A DNA stretch of 64,000 nucleotides from Membranipora membranacea (taxonomy: Eukaryota > Bryozoa > Gymnolaemata > Cheilostomatida > Membraniporidae): positions 1,555,001 to 1,619,000 of the forward strand of contig OU612066.1 in the NCBI GenBank assembly GCA_914767715.1, in the 5' to 3' direction. The notes under the pieces are model-generated. The model made no database searches, was not told where the DNA came from, and saw only the letters and a list, made by a program, of their open reading frames with translations. Numbering within the stretch: the stretch's first letter is position 1; every line of letters begins with the position of its first letter. Below are positions 1 through 11,700 of the stretch, piece after piece. The position numbers and the translations under genes are program-made.

Positions 1-157
1 GGACACTTATTATACTACTTAGTATATTAAGTCTATGGTTTAGGATGTGACACATTATGGAATGTTCAGAAATGACAAATTTAATACATAATGAATGTCT
101 TTGACTCAAATAGGTGTTAGAGAGCTCAATCGATGCAATTCTCTTTATTGCCTAAAC

Positions 158-674
158 CAGGGGTGCCCAACCTTTTCTCTCACATGAGCCATTTAAAAAT
201 CAATCACACCAAATGAGCTGACCACGTCGCATCACGTGTAGACAACATGGAAACAGTCAGTGATATGTATCATATTCATTCATGTATAAGTGCTGGGAAA
301 ATAACCAAAGCAAAGTCACTGCGCGAGATTATGCGCGTAGCGCGAAAAATTTTTTGAGGCAATTTCTGGTCATATGAGGCGCCCTGGAGTTTTGTAAGCA
401 TTTTAAGCATTTTGCAAATTTTTATAAGCATTTTGGAAAATTTAGGTTGGCAAGTCTGCAAGAAGACAACTCTACACACATATATACAATGCAGGCACCC
501 AGTACAATGAACTTGTATACACTATACATACATTTAATGTACATTGTATATGCATGAATTGAATGCATGAAATTCGCGCCAAAAAGCACGTGAAATTTGC
601 AAATATTAAAATGAGCCACCCAAAAAGCCAAAATGAGCCGAGGTGGCTCATGAGCCATAGGTTGGGCACCCCTG
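158..674. mobile_element. Non-autonomous hAT-type DNA transposon (MITE)
   Basis: The ends are perfect inverted repeats, CAGGGGTGCCCAACCT at 158-173 and its reverse complement at 659-674, followed on both sides by a subterminal ATGAGCC. The 8-bp sequence GCCTAAAC occurs immediately outside both ends (150-157 and 675-682), which is the target-site duplication size of hAT transposases, and CAGGGG-type termini are common in that superfamily. The 517-bp body has no convincing transposase reading frame, so it must be mobilised in trans. It lies inside the intron before the first visible kinase exon. Confidence 0.85.
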
Positions 675-810
675 GCCTAAACAATGCAGTGGTTGTGCGT
701 CATTAAAATATAGTTGGGCTTGTATTGGCCAAAAGTTGAACATCATTTACACCCTGCTTTGTTGTAACGACAACCCCTCCCCTTGTTAGTTATATAAAAA
801 TGAATACTTG

Positions 811-859
811 CGTGAGGCGTCTGGTGAGGCGTCTGGTGAGGCGTCTGGTGAGGCGTCTG
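811..859. repeat. 12-bp tandem repeat in kinase intron
   Basis: Four copies of GTGAGGCGTCTG (last partial) run to within 40 nt of the splice acceptor of the next exon. Each unit contains a GTGAGG donor-like string, but no use of it as a splice site can be inferred. Confidence 0.85.
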
Positions 860-896
860 ATACCCACATATCTCATGCTTATATATACTGTTATAG

Positions 897-2246
<1,350 letters not shown>

Positions 2247-2569
2247 TCATTCAATCTATCATATCTTATGAACTCTCTGTGCAGAGCCAAAGTTTGTGCA
2301 GCTTGATCATAAGCCTCAGTCATAAAATTATGACAAGTTAATTTTTTATATATTCTAGTCATTCAGCAATGTAGTCACGAGAAACTGTATATTAACATGA
2401 TTAGTAGTCACGAGAATCTGTATATTAATATGATTAGCAAACATAATGTCAATCGTTATTTTTTTCATTCACTTGTAAATAATCCTCAGGTTAACTTTTT
2501 CTAAACAAACTCTAACATTTGTTATGTATTTTTGTAAACAAATTGTGATAATAACAAATGCTTTCCTCT

Positions 2570-2575
2570 AATAAA
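2570..2575 (+). terminator. Poly(A) signal, kinase gene
   Basis: AATAAA lies 324 nt after the stop codon, in AT-rich DNA; this is the best candidate 3' end for the kinase transcript. Confidence 0.5.
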
Positions 2576-3718
2576 TTGTTATAAAAGTGACAAGATAACT
2601 TTATCTTACATGTATCTGTCCTCGCCTCTAACAAACTTGAGAATGTTTCCAACTTTGTATCAATCTTTATGCAATAAGCTGACCTATATATATGTGAGGT
2701 TCTCAGTTATCTGTAACACCAATGAGTTGGCACCGTAGAGTTTTGGACAGATATATATATCCCAAACTCCCTGCAGTTTGTACCACAAAGGAGCGAACCA
2801 TACATTAACATATTTATATTTAATGCAGTGTTTTTGTCCCAAAACTCCCTGGCCTATGGAGTTTGGGAGTTGGTCCCAAACTCCCTGCTCATACCCATAT
2901 TCACTTTATTCAAGTAGGAGTTGTCTTCACAAAATAAAAGCAAACCCAATTTTTGCAGGGACCGAGTCAAACTTTCATCATTTCTATTCACCTCCGGTCC
3001 ATTTTTGTTAGAGAAGAACTTGGGAGAAAACAAAACTGCAAAATCCAATCAAGAAGGATTAACTATTTTGTCTAAACTGTAAATGCAAGTTAGTCCAACC
3101 CTTCATTCAACTTTGTAAGTGGTTTTAAACTTAATAGCTCTGCAAGCCTGCACTGCATAAATGCTCTATTGGCCCTTGGGTTAAGCAAAACTTTAGTCAT
3201 ATTCAATGGAGTGGACCTGGTCACTGGTTGGTTGGGGTAGTCACAAAACATACTATAGTACATAACTATCAGTAACATTCACTTCAGTTCACTCTAACAA
3301 AGGTGTTGGTAGGAACTCCAGCCCTTGTGACCCTGCAAGCAAATCATGGGCAGTTGTAGACCATATGAATATGCAAGCTAAGGCAGTTGACTGATGTCAC
3401 CGTGATGAGACTGTGACACTGCCATTTTGTATTAGTTATATATATCATGTTTTGTGCAATTATCCTATTTAGACCCTTCCATTACCATCATCATCATGGC
3501 TACTAAGACTGGGAAATTTCTTGATTTGTGCTCTCAGCACCCACCCAAAGCTATTGTTTTTCTACATAGATGATGTCACCTGATGAATCATAACGAAGAA
3601 GTAAAATGATCAATATGCTTGAACTAAAACCCTGAGTATAGTTTTATGATTTGACTGCCTTCTTCTCCTATTGCAGACATTTTGGAAGGTGATGTGATTA
3701 TAAGAGCCGACTGCAGCT
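2576..3718. other. Intergenic DNA between kinase and PEX16, with AACTCCCTG repeats
   Basis: No supported coding exon. CCCAAACTCCCTG-type strings occur at 2761-2773, 2838-2852 and 2875-2887, the last two facing an inverted GGAGTTTGGGAG at 2858-2869, so 2838-2887 can fold on itself. A plausible splice acceptor (TCTCCTATTGCAG, ending 3676) suggests a 5' UTR intron of PEX16. Confidence 0.5.
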
Positions 3719-6700
3719 ATGAGTTTGGTATCTCTGAAGTGGGAGGAGGTGAAGAAATCATACGTCGAGTACCTGACCACTAATGTAGACTTAGTTACAT
3801 CTGTAAGTGCTGCCACCTTCATCCTGGTACCAACACAATAATCATAGTATATACTGCATTACTGCATAGTGTATTTTATTACAGCACAGTAAAGCGACTG
3901 GGTGAAGCTGTAAGAAATTTGGCCAGCCAGAACTGTCAGCTTTCAATTCCACACGTGGCAATAACTAAAAAATTATGTATTTCTATTGCAGATTGAATCA
4001 TGGACCAAAACTTTGTCATACTTAGTTGCGGGTCGGATTTCCAAAACTCATTCTACTGTTATCGCTGAGCTTCTTTACGCTGCCTCTAATTTGTTCACAC
4101 TTCTAAATGATCACATACTGCGCAAACATCACACTCTGTATAAAGTAGAGGTGAGTATTGATTCAGTAGTGCTGCCTTTTCATTCATCAAATTTAAATTT
4201 GCACTCAATTGTCGGAAATTATTATTCCTATTGACTCAATTCTCTATAATTTTGTTGAGAAGATTTTTCTTTATCTCAGGAATCAGGCGCACGCAGAATT
4301 AAGTCCCTGCTAGCAGGATTGGAAGCTGTGGAAGTCTTCATTGAGATAGCAGCCAGGCGATATGGTAGTCCTTTGATTAAATGGGTCCTCATCTTTTGCG
4401 TCGAGTTAATCAAGTAAGTGTGTTTGTTTAATAAGTGAAGTCCAAGCGATAATACTTCATTGGACCGTTTTTGTTAGGAGATATATTATTTTCTTTGATT
4501 CTTGATTTTTTAGCAAGTGAAATCCCTTGTGACAGCAGTAGGTTTCATCACACCAGCTCTAAATCTTCATACTGGTTGTTTGCGGCCCACATTACAACAA
4601 CAATGGCCATCTGCAAATTGTCAATGACATGACTTCCATCAACCATCATCCATGCTTATGAGTTGATAGTTGAGACTATTAATCATATACATATTATACA
4701 GGATGATTGGAAGGTTTACACTGCTACACACATATCAGGACGGACTGAGATATTTCCCGATCATAAAGAGGCTGAATAGGAAGAACATGAGCCCCGAATC
4801 GAGTGAGGGGGAAGAGGAGGCGCAGCCAGAACCAGACCAGTACTACACACTACCTAACTCAGGCAGGAAAATAAAGTCTGTCAGTGCTAGTGAGTTACTC
4901 ATGGCATTCAGAAAATTTGTATTTGATCTGTGATTTCAGTGCTGAGCAAAGACTTTGTGTTCAAGTGAATCTTAGCGTGTTAGATCAGAAAATAATTAGC
5001 AAATATGAAACGTTGAGTGAGATAATGTGAATTGATTGTTTTAGAAGTTATCTGACTGCTTCAGTGAAATATTTATGTAAATTGAAGCACCAAATGGCAA
5101 TCATGTCAGACATATATATATATTATAATGTTCAGAGTACAGACACAGCGCTACAGGAGAACAGAGTACAGTGAGGGGACAGAGAATAGAGAAGACACAA
5201 CTAACAGACAATCAGAAGTTAGCCGAGTCACTACACAACCTACAGCCCATTGTACACTGTAAGCTTATTAACTTTGGATCATCTGATGAGCTCTATACAG
5301 CCAATATCAATAACAATACCCATGGGAAATTCCTGACAATCAAAACTTCAATCTTTGAGGCTACTCTTTACAGTACATACAAACTTACTTCATGCCATAC
5401 CAACTATTCAGAAGTGGTCTGTCAACAGAGAGTACACCAGATGTGATAGCCTCTGACCGAGTTATTACTACAGATACATTATATCGTAATCTCTCATCCA
5501 TCATCCTGTTCTGAAATGCTGCACATATTATTTCCTCTTTCAGTGGGTGCGATGGCCTGGTTTGGTGAGAAGTCATGGGCACCGTGGATAGCTTCTCTAG
5601 CCACTGATGTCACTAGGTAATCATATTAATTCAGTCCACTGATTACAGTTTTGGTACTTAGAAACATTCCTTTAGTTGCAGTATTTTGCAACCAATCTTG
5701 TGCACCAAATGTAAATGAAAATCATGTTTCCTATGTTTTGCGGTCACTAAAGTGATAACCTCCCATTCTAATATTGCGCGGATGATTGTTATATGGTCAG
5801 CTTTGGTTTTTCTACTTCCAGTCTGGGTATGTTGAGAGACCAAAAGTACAGATATACAAAATCTGAAGATAGTGAGCTGGTGAGAAGGAAGTTTGTGTTA
5901 CTGATGTACCTCCTCAGATCACCGTGCTATGACAGATATACAAAGTAAGTCTGACAGCTGTGACCGATACACAAAGTAAGTCTGACAGCTGTGACCGATA
6001 TACAAAGTAAGTCTGACAGCTATACTAAGTAAGTCTGACAGCTATACTAAGTAAGTCTGACAGCTATGGCAGATGTACAAAGTAAGTATGACAGCTATAC
6101 TAAGTATGTCTGACAGCTATGCTAAGTAAGTCTGACAGCTATACTAAGTAAGTCTGACAGATGTACAAAGTTAAGTATGACAGCTATACTATGTATGTCT
6201 GACAGCCATACTAAGTAAGTCTGAGAGAGCCAACATGCTTTGTGCCCCTTTCTCAATTGCTATATACATCTAAGTCACCGAGACTGTTAAGTCTCATGGA
6301 TGGATGCGAACAACATCCTGGATAAGAAATACTCCTACAAATTTTTCTCATTTGCTTGTTTTGATGGCTCCCTACAGGCCATGTGACTTGTCATGACATA
6401 ACGTTATTTTAATCCTATAGAGATATTCCTGTTGTAATTATAATTTCCATGGTACAGATAGTAAATAACATGTGCATTTGATTTTGAGCTATCTATAAAC
6501 TTCATGAATTTATATGTGCAAAATCCATATGTGGATCACTCATACTAATTTCGTATCTTCCACCTTTTTTAGGATGAGGCTTTTGAGGCTGATGGGATTC
6601 ATGTCCAGAATACCTGGCCTGGGTTACATCATGAGTGAGTATCTTATTGTTGAAACTAAATTTTGCCACTAGTACATAAAATAATATCATATAATTTTAG

Positions 6701-6954
6701 ACCTCACTAATATATATAGTCTCAGCAATGGGGCTTAAACATAAGCATGAAAATACTATTTATTTATAGGGGTAGCGACAAGATAATTTTGTAAAGAGAG
6801 TTGTCCTTCCTTTAGACAAGTTAAGATAACTGAGATATGTCCTTGAGTCCTATTATTAATATTATTATTATGTACCATGTATTTATTTACAGATGCGATC
6901 ATAGCATACCTACCAGAGTGGCAGAGTACATACTTCTATACCTGGAATTCCTGA
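3719..6954 (+). CDS. PEX16: Peroxisomal membrane protein PEX16 (peroxin-16)
   Basis: Nine exons (3719-3802, 3992-4150, 4280-4413, 4702-4889, 5136-5258, 5544-5616, 5822-5944, 6573-6634, 6893-6954) splice in frame to 335 aa, against 336 in human PEX16. PEX16 is an integral ER/peroxisome membrane protein that acts as receptor for PEX3 and starts peroxisomal membrane assembly. Visible family signatures, in order: a YVEYLTTN N-terminus, [13 protein letters not shown] and [19 protein letters not shown] (matching human SYLLAGRF and LVYSASNLLVLLNDGILRK), [13 protein letters not shown], a hydrophobic [11 protein letters not shown] segment, [37 protein letters not shown] and the C-terminal IPGLGY...[13 protein letters not shown]. 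The acidic loop encoded by exon 4 replaces the variable human linker. The ATG at 3719 is the first in frame and gives the expected length. The donor after exon 7 sits at the head of a tandem repeat of itself. Confidence 0.95.
5935..6225 (+). repeat. Minisatellite built from the PEX16 exon 7 splice donor
   Basis: The exon end and donor GATATACAAA|GTAAGT is followed by about ten variant copies of a unit reading (A)CAAAGTAAGTCTGACAGCT, first near-exact with a GTGACC spacer, then shortened to ATACTAAGTAAGTCTGACAGCT. Most copies keep GTAAGT; some are mutated to GTATGT or TTAAGT. Confidence 0.9.
6345..6415 (-). repeat. Partial copy of the dispersed repeat seen at 21.1 and 23.1 kb
   Basis: On the minus strand this reads AATAACGTTATGTC, then CAAGTCACATGGCCTG and GGGAGCCATCAAAACAAGCA, matching the middle of the copies near 21.2 and 23.2 kb. 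It lies in PEX16 intron 7. Confidence 0.75.
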
Positions 6955-7677
6955 GATGGGACACAAAGTGCTGGGTAACAATCCAGAGTTGGTGCAAGTT
7001 TTATAAGAAAACCAATTTATTTTCCTAGTGATTTTTTACTCATGAATGATTTTTCACATGTGCAATTAGTCCAATCCAAGCCACCGCTATCTATTTTCCT
7101 TGGGCATGAGATTTGCATGGCATTTCCCATAATTTGTATCTACATTATTATCTGGTATAATATTTAAATGTTATTAGATATCACCATGATCTATCTTAGC
7201 TATCAAAATATAATAATCATAATTGCAATCAGTAAATATGTTGGAGTCTAAGTGATCTCTTGTCGGATGCTGTTTCCATCATTATATCAGTTGAAACAGA
7301 AAGAATCTTCAGCTTCAATCAGATGCATCTTATACATTTTTGTCAAATCATCTGAAGAGAAAGGTAAGAAGCAGTGCTAAATAACAGTCCTGTCTATATA
7401 AAAAGCGGGTGGATAACAGTAAAATACTCAATAGCGAAATTGTTCCGGGTTTGTACCTGGTAATAAGATTATTTTGTATTCAAGATATTTTATCTGGTGT
7501 CCTGTCGCAGAATCCAGTCATTATAGGAAAAAGAGCTGTCACCCCGGTTAGTGACCCACCTCTCCAATATACTGCCCCTCACTTCCAATCTGTGTATTAA
7601 AATTGTACTAGCTGTCTTGTTGCATTGCACAATTCAGTATAAATCAAATCAATATTTGAATGATGATTTTTATCATC

Positions 7678-7743
7678 ATTATATCCTAGCCTGGGCAAGC
7701 TGTCAGGCACCCTCGACAGCTTGCCCAGGCTAATTATATCCTA
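7678..7743. mobile_element. 46-bp palindromic micro-insertion with 9-bp direct repeats
   Basis: A perfect inverted repeat, TAGCCTGGGCAAGCTGTC at 7687-7704 and its complement at 7715-7732 around a 10-nt loop, is flanked by ATTATATCC at 7678-7686 and 7733-7741. The direct repeats look like a 9-bp target-site duplication. There is no coding capacity. Confidence 0.65.
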
Positions 7744-7788
7744 TCTCCAACTTTTCCCTGTAATCCCTGCTGGACTCAGGATACGCCG

Positions 7789-7827
7789 TAATGAACTTCC
7801 CCCCCCCCTCCCCGAGGGAGTTCATTG
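7789..7827. repeat. Palindrome with AATGAACT arms and C-rich loop
   Basis: TAATGAACTTCCC at 7789-7801 faces GGGAGTTCATTG at 7816-7827. The arm sequence matches the CAATGAACTCCC core of the micro-insertions at 8558 and 8704, so it may be a longer relative; no flanking direct repeat is visible. Confidence 0.5.
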
Positions 7828-8296
7828 CTTCTACAGGTACCACAATAGATTATTGATAATAACAGTATTAATAACAGCAGATAATGGTACCCCTACCAAA
7901 GGCCCTAGAGCCCATCTTGACAAGCTTTGCACCCCTCCCTCCCTAATCCAATTAAGTAAAATAATCTACATACTATCTATCTTCATATAAATTTCATCTG
8001 CACAACTTTTTTAAAAGTTCACCAAGTGGAGTGTCTACAATGAAGACCAATTTCTTAAAGAGGGTAAGGGCCAATCAGATTTCCTCATGTATCTGTTTGA
8101 CCAATCAATGCATTGATAAATTAATAACCCCTTGACCTAATCATCAAGTCAAAACAAAGTGTAGAAATGCTGTATGTAGTGGTGTGGCCGAGAAAAGGGA
8201 CGTCCGACTTCTCTAGTTATTTCTCTCACTATTCTGTAGAATCAGTAAATAAAAGTATTGAATCTACAATGTCCTGAGCTGTGGACAACCCACACC

Positions 8297-8752
8297 ATGC
8301 TGACTCCAAAGAAAGCAGCCATTGCTGTTGGGATAGTAATGATGAATGCATTCTTATTCTTGAAGTACACATGGACTGTAGATTCGGGAGATGGATTACC
8401 AGGCAATACAAATGGTGGTGTTCAACATGTCTTATGTAAGTGTTATCATCAGATGATATGTATTTTTGAAGTCAACCCTATGGAGCATGAAGTCTTGTTA
8501 GTGATTTTAAGGTGATTATTCATCCTAGCTAATCAAATCAAATGCTCAGGGTAGGCAATGAACTCCCTAGTTCATTGGGGTAGGCACCATGAATGAAGCC
8601 TTTCCATTGCAATCAACAATAATGGTTTAATTTAAACATTACTTGGATTCTCATACTATTGTGGTTGATACTGAATCTGACCTACAGATTATCAGGCTGT
8701 AGGCAATGAACTCCCGCCATTGCTGTAGGGATGAAAACCAGTTGTGAGCTGT

Positions 8753-8788
<36 letters not shown>

Positions 8789-11700
8789 GATAGATTAGTA
8801 AACCTAACATCACAGCCTCATCTTGATGTTATCTTAAGACTTATCCGACTTATCCAACCAGAAATGTCTTTGATTGGTTTCAACATCATCACAAACTGAT
8901 GAGCTGCTGTGCAGCACAAACCCCAGTGCAACAACAATGACCTGTGAACTTTTCCTAGATTGCATGCCAAAAGACAAATCCACTGCAAAGTCTACTACCA
9001 ATAATAATACCTTCTATAATAAATCTTGTGCACAATTTATACTGCTAGGCTAATTTTGTTTAGTATGTTGCTATTGTGAAAAATAACTAGATAACATTGG
9101 ACTGATATTTTGGTATACAGCCATGTTACTGGATATTAGATAGGTCTCATACCAGCCCGTTTTCGCAGGTTTGGGCTAAGCCTCTAAATATCCTATCCAT
9201 TACATGATTTGTATCTTGATTATGAAATCAATTCCTTCAGCAATATCTGTTAATGTGCCAGGGGACACAAATTTGGTGTGAAAACTGATTGAAATTTTGT
9301 CTTTCTAACTCACAAAAGATAATATAACCTGCTGTACAGAGGTTGCTATCTGCTCGGCTGAAAGTGGACAGGGGAGGAGACGGTTCAGATAAATTCACGC
9401 TACTGTTGTGTAACAATCTTTTTTTATTGAAAAAATTCATCAGGACAGTGTAAAACTTGATATACTCCATAACCCCTACACCTTACTTAACCCAAGCACC
9501 CATTATCACTCCTACATCTTGCATAGTTTTATGCATCGCAGTCATGACTGAATTATGATGCATCATTTGTATGAAAGTAGTTTAAGTGCTCAAACGGTGC
9601 AAGATGCTGGTAGAGGCATTTCATCATCAACCACTTTCTGGTTGATAATGAAATGCCTCTACCAGCATCTTACACACTAGTATGAAAGGTGTGCTAGCAA
9701 TCTCTAGCTTATACTATCTTATGGTAGCTTAGCTATTACTCAATGGGTATAATCTGTGCTATATTCACCCCACATTACATATTATCGCCTTGGATTATAT
9801 CCAACTTATTTATTATGAATTTTGTAATCAGTTTAGTAAAGAGCTTGGAGTAATAGTGACATAGGCCCTACAGTTATTATTAATTAATATAAGGCATAAC
9901 CTACTAAATTAGCTAATAAACCAGATGCATATATTGGATTGCTGTAGTTTATCCTCCTTATTTACGTAGACTATCTAAACTGTCAATTGATTTGTGTACC
10001 AATTACTTCCCAAATTCTAACAGGCTTCCACATCGATATGATACAGTGCACCAATTAGCGATATAACTATATTATCTGGAATAACTAAGCATTATCTACC
10101 ATTATGATATTTGGGTTTATTGAAGCAATCAAATCAAGATTTTTTATCTTTTCTCGGGACTGGTTTGAATTCACTGAAGCTGTGCAAGGCTAACCAAACC
10201 ATGGTGCACCCATAACCATTAAAAATGTTTTCATATACTTTCACACCGATTTATTTTATATTTTAGCTCTACGTGATGTCTCCAAAGATGCTGTTGATTT
10301 GAAGGTAGGCTGTGTATATGTATATCAGGCTCCTAGAAACACTATTCTTGACTGAGTTTGCGACTGCGAAAATTGCTATCTGATTGTTCAGTGCTGAGGT
10401 GAACAGGATCTGCTAGAGGCTTTGTTCCCAAAAAGTTCACTCTTTGATAGAACTGTGCACATTCCGAGTGTACAATTTTGGAAAGAATTTTGCTAATTGA
10501 AAGACCAAAACATACAGCGATGATTTGGTCCAAAAAACATCTCTCGTTGTGACAGACACTTCTGACAGACCCCTCCTAGATTACATTGTGATACGTCTGT
10601 CCTTCACTAATTGTAGAGGTGTTGTCTTATAATCACTCTTTAATACCCTGTAACTTTTTTAACATTTAAAAAACTGTGATAGGGATCTGGATTCTGCTGA
10701 CACTAAGATACTTGGTTCATATTTCTGCTTGATACACTATCTCATAGCATGAGGTGTAATGGTGAGCTAATACTGTGATCTGATGTTTGTTTTGTTCTGT
10801 AGTCAGCTGATGGTTCTGTAGTAGGGAGACCTGAGATCCGAGTACCTCTTATTATATATAACAGAGTACCTAAGACCGGCAGTACAACATTCGCAAACAT
10901 CGCCTATAAACTAACAGAGATTAATAACTTCAATATGTTACATTTAAACGTTACTTACAAGAACTCTCATTTCCTCAACATCCTAGATCAGGTAGGCCTA
11001 AATGTATCATTATCATGTTTATGTCATATTCAAACATCACAAAATAATAAATAAAACTGTTTTACAATATTAATCAAAAAGCTGTTAAAATACAAATATG
11101 AAATAGGTATAAAGTTAACTACACATCTGATCGGGGGGGGGGGGGGGGCGGGGGGGGGGGCGATCACCCATCACCTGAGATCCACAGTTTATCTTACACT
11201 GTCGAATTATATTGATGAAACTCCCCACCCTGATCAAAACTGCTCATAAATCATGTAAGAGATCAATTATTATGGCCCCAAAGTTTGTAAAAACTAATTA
11301 TTGCCCCTGGATGATTGTTAATGGTCTGGAAACCCAACTATTTCATGAGTCAGCTGTAAGACATTGTACTTTGCTGTTATTGCTTGTTGAGGACAACCAT
11401 TAGGTTTTGTAGACTATCTGTTTGTTTCTCTAGTCTAATCGTTATAAAATTATCATCTTATTCACCTTTATAATTACTGAAGTCAGAGCTTGTGAGTACT
11501 CTGCAGGTGGTGTGTGTCCTCTCACTCCTCACTCCTTACTCAGACACAGCTCACTCACACAGATACATGAGATAGCTGATAGGATATCTTATACTATCCC
11601 ATAAATTATTGAGGTCATTAATTCAAAACCAATCAACGGACAGTTGATTACTATCAAATTGCGATCAAAACAATTTCATAAAAAACCAGTCTCGAAATGC

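Larger units (their letters stand above)
6955..8296. other. Intergenic DNA between PEX16 and HS2ST, 3' and 5' UTRs
   Basis: No supported coding exon. It holds a micro-palindrome at 7678-7743 and a C-tract palindrome at 7789-7827 (AATGAACT arms around a C-rich loop). The last part should contain the HS2ST 5' UTR. Confidence 0.45.

Noticed and set aside
5935-6225. CRISPR array
   Set aside because: Units are contiguous and variable with no unique spacers, in a eukaryotic intron.
9601-9671. microRNA precursor
   Set aside because: The near-perfect arms, 5-nt loop and 9-bp direct repeats fit a foldback insertion better; animal precursors usually have bulges and larger loops. Small-RNA data could change this.
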